Shown one piece after another: positions 47,824 through 57,331 of a DNA stretch of 64,000 nucleotides. The stretch is from the NCBI RefSeq assembly GCF_011516925.1, contig NZ_WOTG01000001.1, positions 434,001-498,000 on the forward strand. The letters run 5' to 3'. The position numbers and the translations under genes are program-made. Numbering within the stretch: the stretch's first letter is position 1; every line of letters begins with the position of its first letter. Under the pieces are notes generated by a model, which was not told where the DNA came from, searched no databases, and saw nothing but the letters and a program-made list of their open reading frames with translations. Source of the stretch: Acetobacter fabarum. Its GTDB lineage: Bacteria; Pseudomonadota; Alphaproteobacteria; Acetobacterales; Acetobacteraceae.

Positions 47824-50571
47824 ATGACTGACGTTGTTGTGGTCGAGAGCCCAGCCAAGGCTAAAACGATCAACAAATATCTGGGCGATGGCTACACGGT
47901 GCTTGCATCGTTTGGACATGTGCGCGACCTCCCCCCCAAAGATGGGTCCGTCCTGCCCGATGACGGCTTTGCCATGAAGTGGCAGGCCGATGAACGCGGC
48001 ACAAAGCAGGTTGCTGCCATTATCAAGGCGCTCAAGGGTGCCAAGCACCTCTACCTCGCCACTGACCCGGACCGGGAAGGGGAAGCCATTTCTTGGCATG
48101 TGCGCGCCATGCTGGAGGAGCGCAACGCGCTCAAAGGCGTGGACGTGCAGCGTGTCACGTTTAACGAAATTACCAAAAGCGCCATCAAGCACGCCATGGC
48201 TCACCCCCGCGAGCTTGATCTGCCACTGATCGAGGCTTATCTGGCCCGCCGCGCGCTGGATTATCTGGTAGGCTTTACCCTCTCCCCCGTTCTGTGGCGC
48301 AAGCTGCCCGGCTCGCGCAGTGCTGGCCGGGTACAATCCGTTGCCCTGCGCCTGATCTGCGAGCGTGAGGCCGAGATCGAGGTGTTTAAGCCGCGGGAAT
48401 ACTGGAGTGTAACCGCGTCCCTGCTCACGCCGGGCAACGCACCCTTTACCGCGCGCCTGACACACCTGAACGGCAAAAAGCTCGACCAGTTTGACCTTGG
48501 CAATGCCGAGCAGGCCGAAGCCGCCAAACGCGCGGTGGAAGCTGAGGAACTGAGTGTCCGCTCCATTGAGCGGCGCAAGGTCCGGCGCAACCCGCAGCCC
48601 CCCTTTACCACCTCCACCTTGCAGCAGGAGGCATCGCGCAAGCTGGGCATGAGTGCCCAGACCACCATGCGCACCGCCCAGCAGCTCTATGAAGGCATGG
48701 AACTGGGGGGGGAAACCGTCGGCCTGATCACCTATATGCGAACCGACGGCGTAACCATGGCGCAGGAAGCCATCCACGCCATTCGCGGGCATATTGGCAG
48801 CAAGATTGGCGCAGACTACGTGCCCGCCCAGCCACGCCATTACACATCCAAGGCCAAGAATGCGCAGGAAGCGCATGAGGCCATTCGCCCCACGGATATT
48901 TCCCGCACCCCCGAATCCATGGCGCGCTACCTCAACAACGATCAGCGCCGCCTGTACGAACTGGTGTGGAAGCGCGCCGTAGCCAGCCAGATGGAATCGG
49001 CAACGCTGGATCAGGTAGCGGTAGATATTGCCGGCCCCTCCGCCCAGACCGTACTGCGCGCCAATGGCTCGATCATTACCTTTGACGGTTTTCTCAAACT
49101 CTACCGCGAAGGCCGTGATGATACCGAAAAAGCTGCGGCGGATGATGAGTCCCGCATGCTCCCGCCCATGCATGAGAAAGACCCCCTCAAGCGTGAGGAC
49201 GTAGAGGCAGAGCAGCACTTTACCCAGCCGCCCCCGCGCTATTCCGAGGCATCTCTGGTCAAGAAAATGGAAGAGCTGGGCATTGGTCGGCCCTCTACCT
49301 ATGCATCCATCCTGACCGTGCTCCAGGACCGCAGTTACGTTCAGCTGGAAAACCGGCGCTTTGTGCCCGAAGCCCGTGGGCGGCTGGTAACTGCGTTCCT
49401 TGTTTCCTTTTTCGAGCGGTATGTGGACACGGGCTTTACGGCCAGTCTGGAAGAACTGCTGGATGATATTTCGGACGGTCAAGCCCAGTGGAAGGAAGTT
49501 CTGGCCTCCTTCTGGCATGACTTTTCCAAAGCTGTGGGCGACACCAAGGAACTGACCATTACCGATGTGCTGAACGCACTGGACAAGGACCTTGGCCCTT
49601 TCTTCTTCCCCCCCCGTGCAGATGGCTCGGACCCGAGGCATTGCGCTGCATGTGGTACGGGGCGGCTTGGCCTTAAGCTGGGGCGTTATGGGGCGTTTAT
49701 TGGCTGCTCCAACTACCCCGAATGCCAGTTTACCCGCCGGCTGACAGCCGAGAGCGCTGAAGATGGCGATGGCAGCAGCACGCTCAAGGACGGTATGCGC
49801 CTGCTGGGCCAGCACCCGCAAACCGGCGAGGATATTACAGTGCGGCAAGGCCCGTGGGGCCTGTATGTGCAGCAGGGCGAACCCGACCCGGCGGACAAAA
49901 AAGCCAAGCCCCGCCGCGCATCCCTGCCCAAAGGAATGGATGGCGCCAGCATAACGCTGGATCAGGCTGTTGGCCTGCTCTCCCTCCCCCGCCTTGTGGG
50001 CCTGCACCCTGAAACGGGCGAGCCGATAGAAGCCGGTCTGGGCCGGTTTGGGCCATACGTCAAAATGGGTGCGGTTTATGGCTCGCTCGACAAGGATGAT
50101 GATGTCCTGACCGTGGGGCTGAACCGGGCAGTTGATGCGCTGGCCAAAAAGCTGGCTTCCATCCGCAATCTGGGCAACCACCCCAAGGATGGCGAACCGG
50201 TTATGGTGCGCAAGGGCCGGTTTGGGCCATATGCCCAGCACGGGCAGGTGGTTGCCACCCTGCCACGCGGCACGGATATGGACGAGGTCACTCTGGACGA
50301 AGCCGTGGCCCTGCTGGCAGACAAGGGCAAGCCGCTCAAGGCCAAGGCCGGAGCCAAAAAAGCCCCAGCCAAGAAAAAAGCGGCCGCAAAAACCACAACT
50401 GCAAAGGCCACCACAAAAACGCCGGCTAAAACTGGCACCAAAACGGCCACCAAGAGTACGACCAAAACCACAAAGGCCAAAGCCGCCGCCACACCAGAAG
50501 GCGAAGCCGCACCGGCCAAACCCAAGGCCCGCAAGGCCACCACGACAACGCGCAAAAAAAAGGCTGAATAA
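47824..50571 (+). CDS. topA: DNA topoisomerase I
   Basis: The 915-residue type IA topoisomerase relaxes negative supercoils. It has the N-terminal TOPRIM domain (VVVESPAKAKTI, ATDPDREGEAISWH) and the active-site tyrosine in LITYMRTDG near residue 305. One C-terminal zinc-finger motif follows (CAACGTGRLGLKLGRYGAFIGC), then several repeated topo C-terminal modules (GRFGPYVK, GRFGPYAQ). The last ~75 residues are a Lys/Ala/Thr-rich basic tail, presumably for DNA binding. It starts 29 bases after dprA and is followed by the RNase R-type gene three bases after its stop. Confidence 0.97.
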   Translation: MTDVVVVESPAKAKTINKYLGDGYTVLASFGHVRDLPPKDGSVLPDDGFAMKWQADERGTKQVAAIIKALKGAKHLYLATDPDREGEAISWHVRAMLEERNALKGVDVQRVTFNEITKSAIKHAMAHPRELDLPLIEAYLARRALDYLVGFTLSPVLWRKLPGSRSAGRVQSVALRLICEREAEIEVFKPREYWSVTASLLTPGNAPFTARLTHLNGKKLDQFDLGNAEQAEAAKRAVEAEELSVRSIERRKVRRNPQPPFTTSTLQQEASRKLGMSAQTTMRTAQQLYEGMELGGETVGLITYMRTDGVTMAQEAIHAIRGHIGSKIGADYVPAQPRHYTSKAKNAQEAHEAIRPTDISRTPESMARYLNNDQRRLYELVWKRAVASQMESATLDQVAVDIAGPSAQTVLRANGSIITFDGFLKLYREGRDDTEKAAADDESRMLPPMHEKDPLKREDVEAEQHFTQPPPRYSEASLVKKMEELGIGRPSTYASILTVLQDRSYVQLENRRFVPEARGRLVTAFLVSFFERYVDTGFTASLEELLDDISDGQAQWKEVLASFWHDFSKAVGDTKELTITDVLNALDKDLGPFFFPPRADGSDPRHCAACGTGRLGLKLGRYGAFIGCSNYPECQFTRRLTAESAEDGDGSSTLKDGMRLLGQHPQTGEDITVRQGPWGLYVQQGEPDPADKKAKPRRASLPKGMDGASITLDQAVGLLSLPRLVGLHPETGEPIEAGLGRFGPYVKMGAVYGSLDKDDDVLTVGLNRAVDALAKKLASIRNLGNHPKDGEPVMVRKGRFGPYAQHGQVVATLPRGTDMDEVTLDEAVALLADKGKPLKAKAGAKKAPAKKKAAAKTTTAKATTKTPAKTGTKTATKSTTKTTKAKAAATPEGEAAPAKPKARKATTTTRKKKAE

Positions 50572-50574
50572 CCC

Positions 50575-52629
50575 ATGTCTGGCAGGTCTGAAGTTGCTGC
50601 CCTTCCTTCCAGCGCAGCACTTCGGGCCTTCCTGCTTGGCGGGGTTACCCCCGTTGGGCTGAGCGACATTTTGCGCGCGTTTGACCGCCCGATCCGCGAC
50701 AAGGCACGCCTGAAGGCCATACTGCACACCATGGCGCTGGGTGGCAGCCTGCTTGACCTGCCCGCAGGACGCCTAAAAGCCTCCATCGGGCTGCCAGAAA
50801 CCGCACGGGCGCGCATAACCCATATCCGCCCCGACGGTACCCCCTGCGGCATACTGGCCGATGACCCCGCGGCAACGCCTGTTGTTCTCAACACCCGCGC
50901 CCCCGACCTGCACCTCCCCTTACCCGGTGATCTGGTTCTGGCCCGCTTGCGCCCCGCCTGCGGTGCCCGCCGCAGGGAGGCCCGCGCCGAACGTGTACTG
51001 GCCCGAACGGGGGAGAGCCTCGCCTTTTCCCGCGCACTTGGGGAGGATGGCGCGCCAGTGGAACGGTTATGGGCCTGTAACCCGCAGATTGCAGGCACGT
51101 TCGCGCTGGCCACACCAGAACAGCATGCCCTGCCCGAACCGGGGGAAGTTGTTCTGGCGACCTTGCGCTCCATGCCAGATGGCACACTGGCGGCGGATAC
51201 CCCCACCCCTTACGGCCGGGCAGATACCGCAGGCATGGCCAGCGCGCTCAGCCTGCTGACACACGCCATTCCCACCCGTTTTTCCGCAGCAGCGGAGCAG
51301 GAGGCCGCGCGCGGAGCCGCACAGGCCACAGCCCTGCACAACCAGCCCGCCCCCGCCGACCGGCACGACCTGCGCGCTCTCCCGCTGATTACGCTGGATG
51401 ATGAAACCGCACAGGATTATGACGATGCCATATGGGCAGAGCCGACAGACACGGGTTTTCATCTTGTCATCGCCATTGCCGATGTCAGCCACTACGTGCC
51501 AGCCGGTTCGGCGCTGGATGAGGAGGCCCGCTTACGGGGCACCTCCATTTACCTGCCCGACCAGACCATACCCATGCTGCCGCTGGACCTGTCGGCCAAT
51601 GCGTGTTCGCTCCTGCCTGGGCAGGACCGGCTCTGCCTGTTTGCCGATATTCTCATCACCCATGACGGCCATATGCAGGATGGAACAATCAGGCGCGGGA
51701 TCATGCGCAGCGCAGCCCAGCTGAGCTACCACGATGCACAAAGCGCGCTGGACGGCAAAACCCTGCCCCCGGCCCACCCCATACACACCCTGCCGGCAAC
51801 ATTGCTGCAAACCCTTATGGCCGCGAGTAGTGCGCTCAATAACGATGCAACCAAACGCAATGCCATGCGTTTGGATGAAGATGCCTGGGTCGTTACCTTC
51901 CACCCCGACGGGCAGCCTGCTGCCTTTTTACCGCGCGAGCGCCTTGCAACCCATGATCTGGTTGCCAGCTTCATGATCGCGGCAAACACGCTCGCCGCCC
52001 GGATTGCGCATACAAACCGGCTTGCGGTTCCGTTTCGGGTGCATCCCGCCCCTACGGCCACACAGCCACGCCCGGCAGCACGCTACAGTGCCGTAGCTGG
52101 CCGCCATAACGGGCTGGGCCTGCCATTATACACCCATTTTACCAGCCCCATCCGCCGCTATGCCGACCTGCTGGTACACAGAGCCATAAGTGCTTGGTGC
52201 ATGGAGCAAAATCCCCGGCAGGAGGGCACTCCATCTGTGGCCTGCGCGCCACCATGGGAGCAGGATCATGCATTGGTGTCGCACCTTAATTTTACCGAGC
52301 GCCGGGCCGGAAAAAGCGTTCAGGACTGCCAAAATCGGCTGGCGGCGGCCTTTCTGGTTCCCGACATAGGGCAAAACGTGAACATCCATGCCACCACAAC
52401 AACACGGCATGGCCTTTGCGTGCGATTGACGAAAACAGGAACTCCGTCTTTGCTGCCGTGGTCTGCTTTTCCGGATTGCGCAAGGATGAATGACGACTCG
52501 CCGTACGGTGGCATTGCCGCCCGCTACACGCCCCTTATCCAGAACGGGGCACTGCCTGTGGCAGTTCTGCTGGCAACCTGCCCGGCGCGAGGCGTGTCCG
52601 TACTGGCGTCCCATACCCATGCGCGCTGA
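50575..52629 (+). CDS. rnr: RNB-domain exoribonuclease (RNase R/II type)
   Basis: The 684-residue 3'-5' exoribonuclease has an N-terminal winged-helix region and cold-shock-like domains (to about residue 260). The RNB catalytic domain carries the metal-binding LDDETAQDYDDAIW near residue 273 and the late YTHFTSPIRRYADLLVHR. The C-terminal S1-like part is short and weakly conserved. Family RNase R proteins are usually longer (about 750-800). This compact form is known from alphaproteobacterial topA-rnr pairs. It follows topA by three bases, and its stop overlaps the start of the S41 peptidase. Confidence 0.9.
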   Translation: MSGRSEVAALPSSAALRAFLLGGVTPVGLSDILRAFDRPIRDKARLKAILHTMALGGSLLDLPAGRLKASIGLPETARARITHIRPDGTPCGILADDPAATPVVLNTRAPDLHLPLPGDLVLARLRPACGARRREARAERVLARTGESLAFSRALGEDGAPVERLWACNPQIAGTFALATPEQHALPEPGEVVLATLRSMPDGTLAADTPTPYGRADTAGMASALSLLTHAIPTRFSAAAEQEAARGAAQATALHNQPAPADRHDLRALPLITLDDETAQDYDDAIWAEPTDTGFHLVIAIADVSHYVPAGSALDEEARLRGTSIYLPDQTIPMLPLDLSANACSLLPGQDRLCLFADILITHDGHMQDGTIRRGIMRSAAQLSYHDAQSALDGKTLPPAHPIHTLPATLLQTLMAASSALNNDATKRNAMRLDEDAWVVTFHPDGQPAAFLPRERLATHDLVASFMIAANTLAARIAHTNRLAVPFRVHPAPTATQPRPAARYSAVAGRHNGLGLPLYTHFTSPIRRYADLLVHRAISAWCMEQNPRQEGTPSVACAPPWEQDHALVSHLNFTERRAGKSVQDCQNRLAAAFLVPDIGQNVNIHATTTTRHGLCVRLTKTGTPSLLPWSAFPDCARMNDDSPYGGIAARYTPLIQNGALPVAVLLATCPARGVSVLASHTHAR

Positions 52630-54385
52630 ACTTCCCTTCCGCGGTTATGTCCGGGCCATAGTGCAGCACCAGTTGCTTGTGCCTGGCGTTGTGCTGGCCA
52701 TTCTGCTCCTGTGCCAGCCCGCCACCCTGCATGCCCAAAGCAGCAGCGGCGGGCCTGTGCCCAGCCCACCGCCAGCAACGCCCCAGCCCGCGGCCCCAGC
52801 CCCCAGCGCTGCCCCGGCAGCTGAGGCCCCCGCCGGACCTGCACCCACCAGCCCGGCACCTGCTCCACCAGCCCAGCCCGATGTACCCGCGCCCCCGCCC
52901 CCCCCTGTGGTGGACATGCAGCTTGTGCATTCGGTCATTGCCACGGCACTGGAGTTTTTAGGCCCCCGTACACTTGAGCCCCATAGCAGCCGGGATTTTA
53001 CCCTGTGGGGGCTGGGCTGCCTGACAGCGCTGGACCCTACGCTCACTTTCGATTCCCGCGGGACAAACATCCAGCTCCTTGCAGGCCCGCAACCCCTGCT
53101 CTCCCGCCCGGCACCACCGGCGGACAGCGTGGATGACTGGGCCAGACTGGCCACTGATTTTCTGGAAGCCGCCCGTACCCATTCCGCCGCTGTGCGTTCA
53201 GCCGAGCGGGATGATCTGTTGCAGGCTTTTTTTGATGAACTGTTCAACCATCTGGACCCATACTCCCGCTACATAGGGCCATCTTCCGCCAGTACGGACC
53301 GTGAGGCCCGCACCGGTGGGGAGGCCGATGCAGGCATTACTCTGGCCCAGAGCGGGCGGCATATTGTTGTGTCCGCCATTAACGCAAACGGCCCGGCATG
53401 GACCTCCGAGATTGATACGGGGGACCGGATCATAGCTGTTAACGGCCAGCTAACCGCCGGGCAGTCCATTGCCACCGTTACGGACTGGATTCGTGGACCA
53501 GAAGACAGTGCCCTTGTGCTGCGCCTGCTCTCCCCCGGGCGGCGGCGCGCACATACGGTTACGCTGCGCCGCTCCAAAGTGCCGCCAGAAACCGTGTTTG
53601 CTTTTGCCAGCGGCCCTATTGTGGTGCTCCGTGTAACCGCTTTTTCCTCCGATACGGCGGAGGAGATGAGTCAGTATCTGGACCAGGCCACACAGGACAA
53701 GAACCTGCGCGGCCTGATTATTGACCTGCGCGGCAACCGGGGCGGTGTGCTGCAACAGGCCGTAACCGCCGCAGCCTTGCTGCTTGACCACGGTGTGGCC
53801 GCCGTAACCAGTGGGCGGGACCCACAATCCAACCATATCTGGGCCGTGCAGGGTGGGGACATGACCAACGGCCTGCCCATTGCCGTTCTGGTGGACGGAC
53901 GCACCGCCAGTGCTGCGGAAATTCTGGCCGCAGCGCTGGCTGACCACCGGCGCGCCGTGGTGATCGGTAGCGCCACTCTGGGTAAGGGGCTGGTGCAGAC
54001 CGTGGCGCAGCTCCCCGATGAAGGCGAACTGTTTGTCACGTGGAGCCGGGTCATCGCCCCCCTGCACTGGCCGTTGCAGGGGCTGGGCGTTATGCCCCAG
54101 ATCTGCACCAGTCTGGGGGAGGCGGATACAAACCACGCGCTCCACACGCTGGCCAGTGGCAAACTGGCCAATCAGGCGGCCATAACGGCTTCCCGCGCGG
54201 CGCGTTACCCGTTGAGTGTTCCCAGTATTCTGGCTATTCGCAAGGCATGCCCTGCCGCACTGGGCAATGACCGCGACATCAGCGTTGCGCGTGACCTTAT
54301 TAACCACCCCGCATGGTACAAAACCGCCATTACCGCCATTCCTGATGATGTGGCCGCCGTACCCCAGATGTCCGCTGCACCATGA
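52619..54385 (+). CDS. S41-family (CtpA-like) C-terminal processing peptidase, secreted
   Basis: The 588-residue protein has an N-terminal signal or anchor (about 18-40, LLVPGVVLAILLLCQPA), then a long Pro/Ala-rich linker (about 42-100). A PDZ domain (DAGITLAQSGRHIVVSA, DRIIAVNGQ) and the S41 serine-protease domain follow. The catalytic Ser is at about residue 431 in RTASAAEIL and the Lys at about 456 in TLGKGLVQT, with the usual spacing. It is a periplasmic protease that trims envelope proteins. The ATG at 52619 lies inside the end of the RNase R gene; the frame from 52490 is not used. The stop overlaps the DUF1491 start (ATGA). Confidence 0.9.
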   Translation: MRAELPFRGYVRAIVQHQLLVPGVVLAILLLCQPATLHAQSSSGGPVPSPPPATPQPAAPAPSAAPAAEAPAGPAPTSPAPAPPAQPDVPAPPPPPVVDMQLVHSVIATALEFLGPRTLEPHSSRDFTLWGLGCLTALDPTLTFDSRGTNIQLLAGPQPLLSRPAPPADSVDDWARLATDFLEAARTHSAAVRSAERDDLLQAFFDELFNHLDPYSRYIGPSSASTDREARTGGEADAGITLAQSGRHIVVSAINANGPAWTSEIDTGDRIIAVNGQLTAGQSIATVTDWIRGPEDSALVLRLLSPGRRRAHTVTLRRSKVPPETVFAFASGPIVVLRVTAFSSDTAEEMSQYLDQATQDKNLRGLIIDLRGNRGGVLQQAVTAAALLLDHGVAAVTSGRDPQSNHIWAVQGGDMTNGLPIAVLVDGRTASAAEILAAALADHRRAVVIGSATLGKGLVQTVAQLPDEGELFVTWSRVIAPLHWPLQGLGVMPQICTSLGEADTNHALHTLASGKLANQAAITASRAARYPLSVPSILAIRKACPAALGNDRDISVARDLINHPAWYKTAITAIPDDVAAVPQMSAAP

Positions 54386-54735
54386 AGGATGACATGACCC
54401 CTCCCCCCCGCCTGCGCACGGACCTTGTAGCCCGCGCACTCATCCGTCAGGCCGGGCTGGATGGCCGCTCGGCCATGCTGCTCCGCAGGGGCGACCCGGA
54501 TGCTGGTGGTATTCTGGTAATATTACTCGGCCGTAACGGAGACGGTGTGGTACTCACCCAGACCCGCACACCCGAGGGAGAGGCCGCGTGGATGCGTGGC
54601 ACAGGCACAACACCCGTAAACGCCGAACAAATTCAGGCCTATGTTGACCGGCAGCTCAAATACGACCCGGACCTGTGGGTGCTGGAGGTTGAAACCGTGG
54701 ACTTCAGCCCTCCGTTTGAAGCAATACTGATCTGA
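54382..54735 (+). CDS. DUF1491 family protein
   Basis: The 117-residue protein matches DUF1491: RLRTDLVARALIRQAGLDGRSAMLLRRGDPDAGGIL at the start, the TPEGEAAWMRGTG core and the YDPDLWVLEVET end. The family is small, cytosolic, largely alphaproteobacterial and of unknown function. The ATG overlaps the peptidase stop; a second Met at 54394 is possible. It closes the long plus-strand gene run that began at gltX. Confidence 0.88.
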   Translation: MKDDMTPPPRLRTDLVARALIRQAGLDGRSAMLLRRGDPDAGGILVILLGRNGDGVVLTQTRTPEGEAAWMRGTGTTPVNAEQIQAYVDRQLKYDPDLWVLEVETVDFSPPFEAILI

Positions 54736-54937
54736 CAAGAAAGGTAGGTATTGTGGCTTAACCCACACGCCTGCGGTATTTATGACGCATAAAATCCACA
54801 AGTTTGGGAAAACTCTGGCTTCTGCCTGTTGCGTCATACACAACTTTACAGCAAAGAAGGCAGGCATGTGTGCCCTCGTACCATCCAACGCCATACGTGA
54901 TGTATCGCACAACCTTTGCCACAGCAGGGAGAAGACC

Positions 54938-56098
54938 ATGAAGCCGCGCCGTATACTGCTTGCGCAAACGCTGCTTTCTGCGCCGCTTGCGGCTGGCCTC
55001 CTGCTGTCCGCCGTTTCAGCGCATGCGCAGCCTGTTCAAGGCCTGTATATTGCCGGTGAAGGGGGCGGGACCCTCAATCAGGATCAGCGCGTTAGAAGCA
55101 CACCCAACTTCCCCGACGGTCGCGACCGCTGGAAAGCTGGCGCGGTTGGAATCGGCTCTGTGGGCTGGGGGCTTGGCAACGGTTTTCGTGTTGAGGTCGA
55201 AGGCAACTACCGCAGCATGGACTATAACCGCCTTGTGAACAGCAACGTGACCACAAAAGGGGATGGCCGCCGCCAGACCTATGGCGTTATGGTTAATGCC
55301 CTGTTTGACCTTGATATAGGCAAACCGTGGCTGTTCCCCTATTTCGGGGCTGGCGTTGGTTATGGCTGGACCTCCACCACGGCATCGCTCGTGGGGCATA
55401 ATGCTTCGGGCGGCACCACCATGCAGCGTATGGGTGGCACTTACGGCAACGCCACCTATCAGGGCATTTTTGGCCTATCCTTCCCCGTTCCCTGGGTTGT
55501 CGGCCTGTCTGCCACGGCGGAATACCGGTTCTGGACCATGTTTGGCCCGCAGTCCCATGGCGTGACCTCCACGGGGGATATTGGGGGTACACAAGCAGTT
55601 ATTGGCGGAAGCACCACCTTTAACGGCACCCACAAGACGGCAACGGACTTCAACCATTCCATGATGCTGGGCCTGCGGTACGAGTTTAATCCCGCACCCC
55701 CGCCTCCCCCGCCAGTGGCCAACACCCCGGCCCCGGCTCCGCAGGCCGCACGCAGCTATCTGATCTTCTTTGACTGGGACAAAGCCGACCTGACCGACAG
55801 GGCACGTTCCATTGTGAACGAAGCCGCGCAGGCCGCTACCCATGTTGCCCTAACCCGTATTACCGTGTCGGGCTATACGGATAACTCCTCTGCCCATCCG
55901 GGCCAGAAGGCGGGCGAAGAATACAACATGAAGCTCTCCATCCGCCGCGCAACGGTTGTTAAGGCCGAGCTTATGCGGGATGGCATTGCAGGCTCCACCA
56001 TTGATATTCATGGTTATGGGGACACGCACCCACTGGTGCAGACGGCCCCCAATACCAAGGAAGCCCAGAATCGCCGGGTGGAAATTATCTTCCGCTAA
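54938..56098 (+). CDS. OmpA-family outer-membrane porin (paralogue)
   Basis: The 386-residue precursor has a signal peptide (about 1-31, ending SAHA), an OmpA-like beta barrel with the same SVGWGLGNGFRVEVEG pattern as the porin at 11790, a proline-rich hinge and a C-terminal OmpA domain. That domain opens LIFFDWDKADLTDRARS and contains GYTDNSS and NRRVEI. The ATG at 54938 has an AGGGAGA site; the frame from 54782 is not used. Barrel loops differ from the first porin, while the OmpA domains are close. The gene ends in a strong bidirectional terminator. Confidence 0.92.
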   Translation: MKPRRILLAQTLLSAPLAAGLLLSAVSAHAQPVQGLYIAGEGGGTLNQDQRVRSTPNFPDGRDRWKAGAVGIGSVGWGLGNGFRVEVEGNYRSMDYNRLVNSNVTTKGDGRRQTYGVMVNALFDLDIGKPWLFPYFGAGVGYGWTSTTASLVGHNASGGTTMQRMGGTYGNATYQGIFGLSFPVPWVVGLSATAEYRFWTMFGPQSHGVTSTGDIGGTQAVIGGSTTFNGTHKTATDFNHSMMLGLRYEFNPAPPPPPPVANTPAPAPQAARSYLIFFDWDKADLTDRARSIVNEAAQAATHVALTRITVSGYTDNSSAHPGQKAGEEYNMKLSIRRATVVKAELMRDGIAGSTIDIHGYGDTHPLVQTAPNTKEAQNRRVEIIFR

Positions 56099-56121
56099 CA
56101 GACAGGTTTTTCCCCTGCCTT

Positions 56122-56157
56122 AAAAAAGCCCGCCCCAATATGAGGCGGGCTTTTTTT
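56122..56157. terminator. bidirectional Rho-independent terminator (OmpA / cysK)
   Basis: GCCCGCC at 56128-56134 pairs with GGCGGGC at 56144-56150 with a nine-base loop, with A6 before and T7 after. It serves the convergent porin and cysK genes. Confidence 0.92.
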
Positions 56158-56192
56158 ATACCCAGAACAACATAGCCAAAGCCGGAAAGAGC

Positions 56193-57179
56193 TTACAGCC
56201 CCGAGAACAGGGAGGTGGAGAGGTAACGCTCGGCAAAAGAGGGGGCTATGGCAACAATGGTCTTGCCTGCGTTTTCCTTTTTATGGGCCAGTTGCAAAGC
56301 CGCGTGCAGCGCAGCACCGGAGGAAATACCAACGGGAATACCATCAATCCGCGCGCAGCGTCTGGCAGCCGCAATGGCCTCACGCTCAGAGACAGTCAGC
56401 ACCCCATCAAGCGATTTAAGGTGCAGTGTTGCCGGGCAAAAACCCGGGCCAATGCCCTGAATACCGTGGGGGCCGGGTTCATCCCCGTTCAGGATGGCAC
56501 TTTCCGCCGGTTCCACACCAAAAACCTGTATGCCCTTGCGCCGGGGCTTGAGCGATTCCGCAATCCCGGTTGCGGTTCCACCCGTACCAACACCGGCAAC
56601 AACAATATCGACCTTACCTGCCGTATCTTCCCAGATTTCCTCTGCTGTGGTGGCGGCATGCACGGCGGGGTTTGCGGGGTTGTCAAACTGGTCGGGCATC
56701 CACGCGTCGGGCGTTTCGGCCAGAATTTCGTTCGCGCGGGCAATGGCTCCTGCCATACCAAGGCGGGCGGGGGTCAGTTCCACCTGGGCATCCATCAGCC
56801 GCACCATGCGCCGCCGCTCGATAGAAGCACCTTCCGGCATGGTCACGATCAGCCTGTAACCCCGTGCAGCGGCCACAAACGCCAGGGAGATGCCCGTATT
56901 GCCCGATGTGGGCTCCACCAGCAGGGTGCGGCCGGGTGTAATTTTACCCCTGCGCTCGGCATCAAGCACCATGGCTGTGCCGATTCTATCCTTGACCGAG
57001 CCGAGCGGATTAAAAAATTCCAGCTTGAGCAGGACACGGCTTGTCAGCTTGTCTTCCTGCATGATGCGCGGCACGGCAACCAGAGGGGTTCCACCCACCA
57101 CATTCAAAACCGAGTCGTAAACTCTCCCACGAGGCGCTGCAAAGCCGTAACCCTCGTTATCGTGCGTTGTTGATGGCAT
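56193..57179 (-). CDS. cysK: cysteine synthase A (O-acetylserine sulfhydrylase)
   Basis: The 328-residue PLP enzyme makes cysteine from O-acetylserine and sulfide. The cofactor lysine is in FNPLGSVKDRIG, the substrate loop is EPTSGNTGISLA and the phosphate cup is GVGTGGTATG. C-terminal GISSGAALHAAL is also conserved. The ATG at 57179 has an AGGTAGGG ribosome-binding site; the frame to 57269 is not used. It diverges from an Rrf2-type regulator gene, and a palindrome sits just upstream of its start, which suggests direct regulation. Confidence 0.95.
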   Translation of the reverse strand: MPSTTHDNEGYGFAAPRGRVYDSVLNVVGGTPLVAVPRIMQEDKLTSRVLLKLEFFNPLGSVKDRIGTAMVLDAERRGKITPGRTLLVEPTSGNTGISLAFVAAARGYRLIVTMPEGASIERRRMVRLMDAQVELTPARLGMAGAIARANEILAETPDAWMPDQFDNPANPAVHAATTAEEIWEDTAGKVDIVVAGVGTGGTATGIAESLKPRRKGIQVFGVEPAESAILNGDEPGPHGIQGIGPGFCPATLHLKSLDGVLTVSEREAIAAARRCARIDGIPVGISSGAALHAALQLAHKKENAGKTIVAIAPSFAERYLSTSLFSGL

Positions 57180-57191
57180 TTGGTCCCTACC

Positions 57192-57210
57192 TGAACTGTT
57201 TAAATGTTCA
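57192..57210. promoter_or_regulatory. imperfect palindrome in the cysK leader, candidate operator
   Basis: TGAACTGTTTAAATGTTCA is a 19-base palindrome with seven of nine pairs matching, 12 bases upstream of the cysK ATG and downstream of a TATTAT -10-like box on the minus strand. The position is suited to repression by the divergent Rrf2 protein. Confidence 0.45.
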
Positions 57211-57331
57211 ACTGTCTTATAATACGAATTTACAACGTAGATAAACAGCCATTCCCCTGCTATAAGCACTCAACACAGCAAAGCTGGCACATCATACGCC
57301 AGACCGTAAGCCAAGCAGGAAGGACCTTGCG

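Noticed and set aside
47743-50727. 994-codon open frame on the minus strand opposite topA
   Set aside because: It is a mirror of the GC-biased topA codons, has no recognisable domain or start signal, and topA itself is unambiguous.
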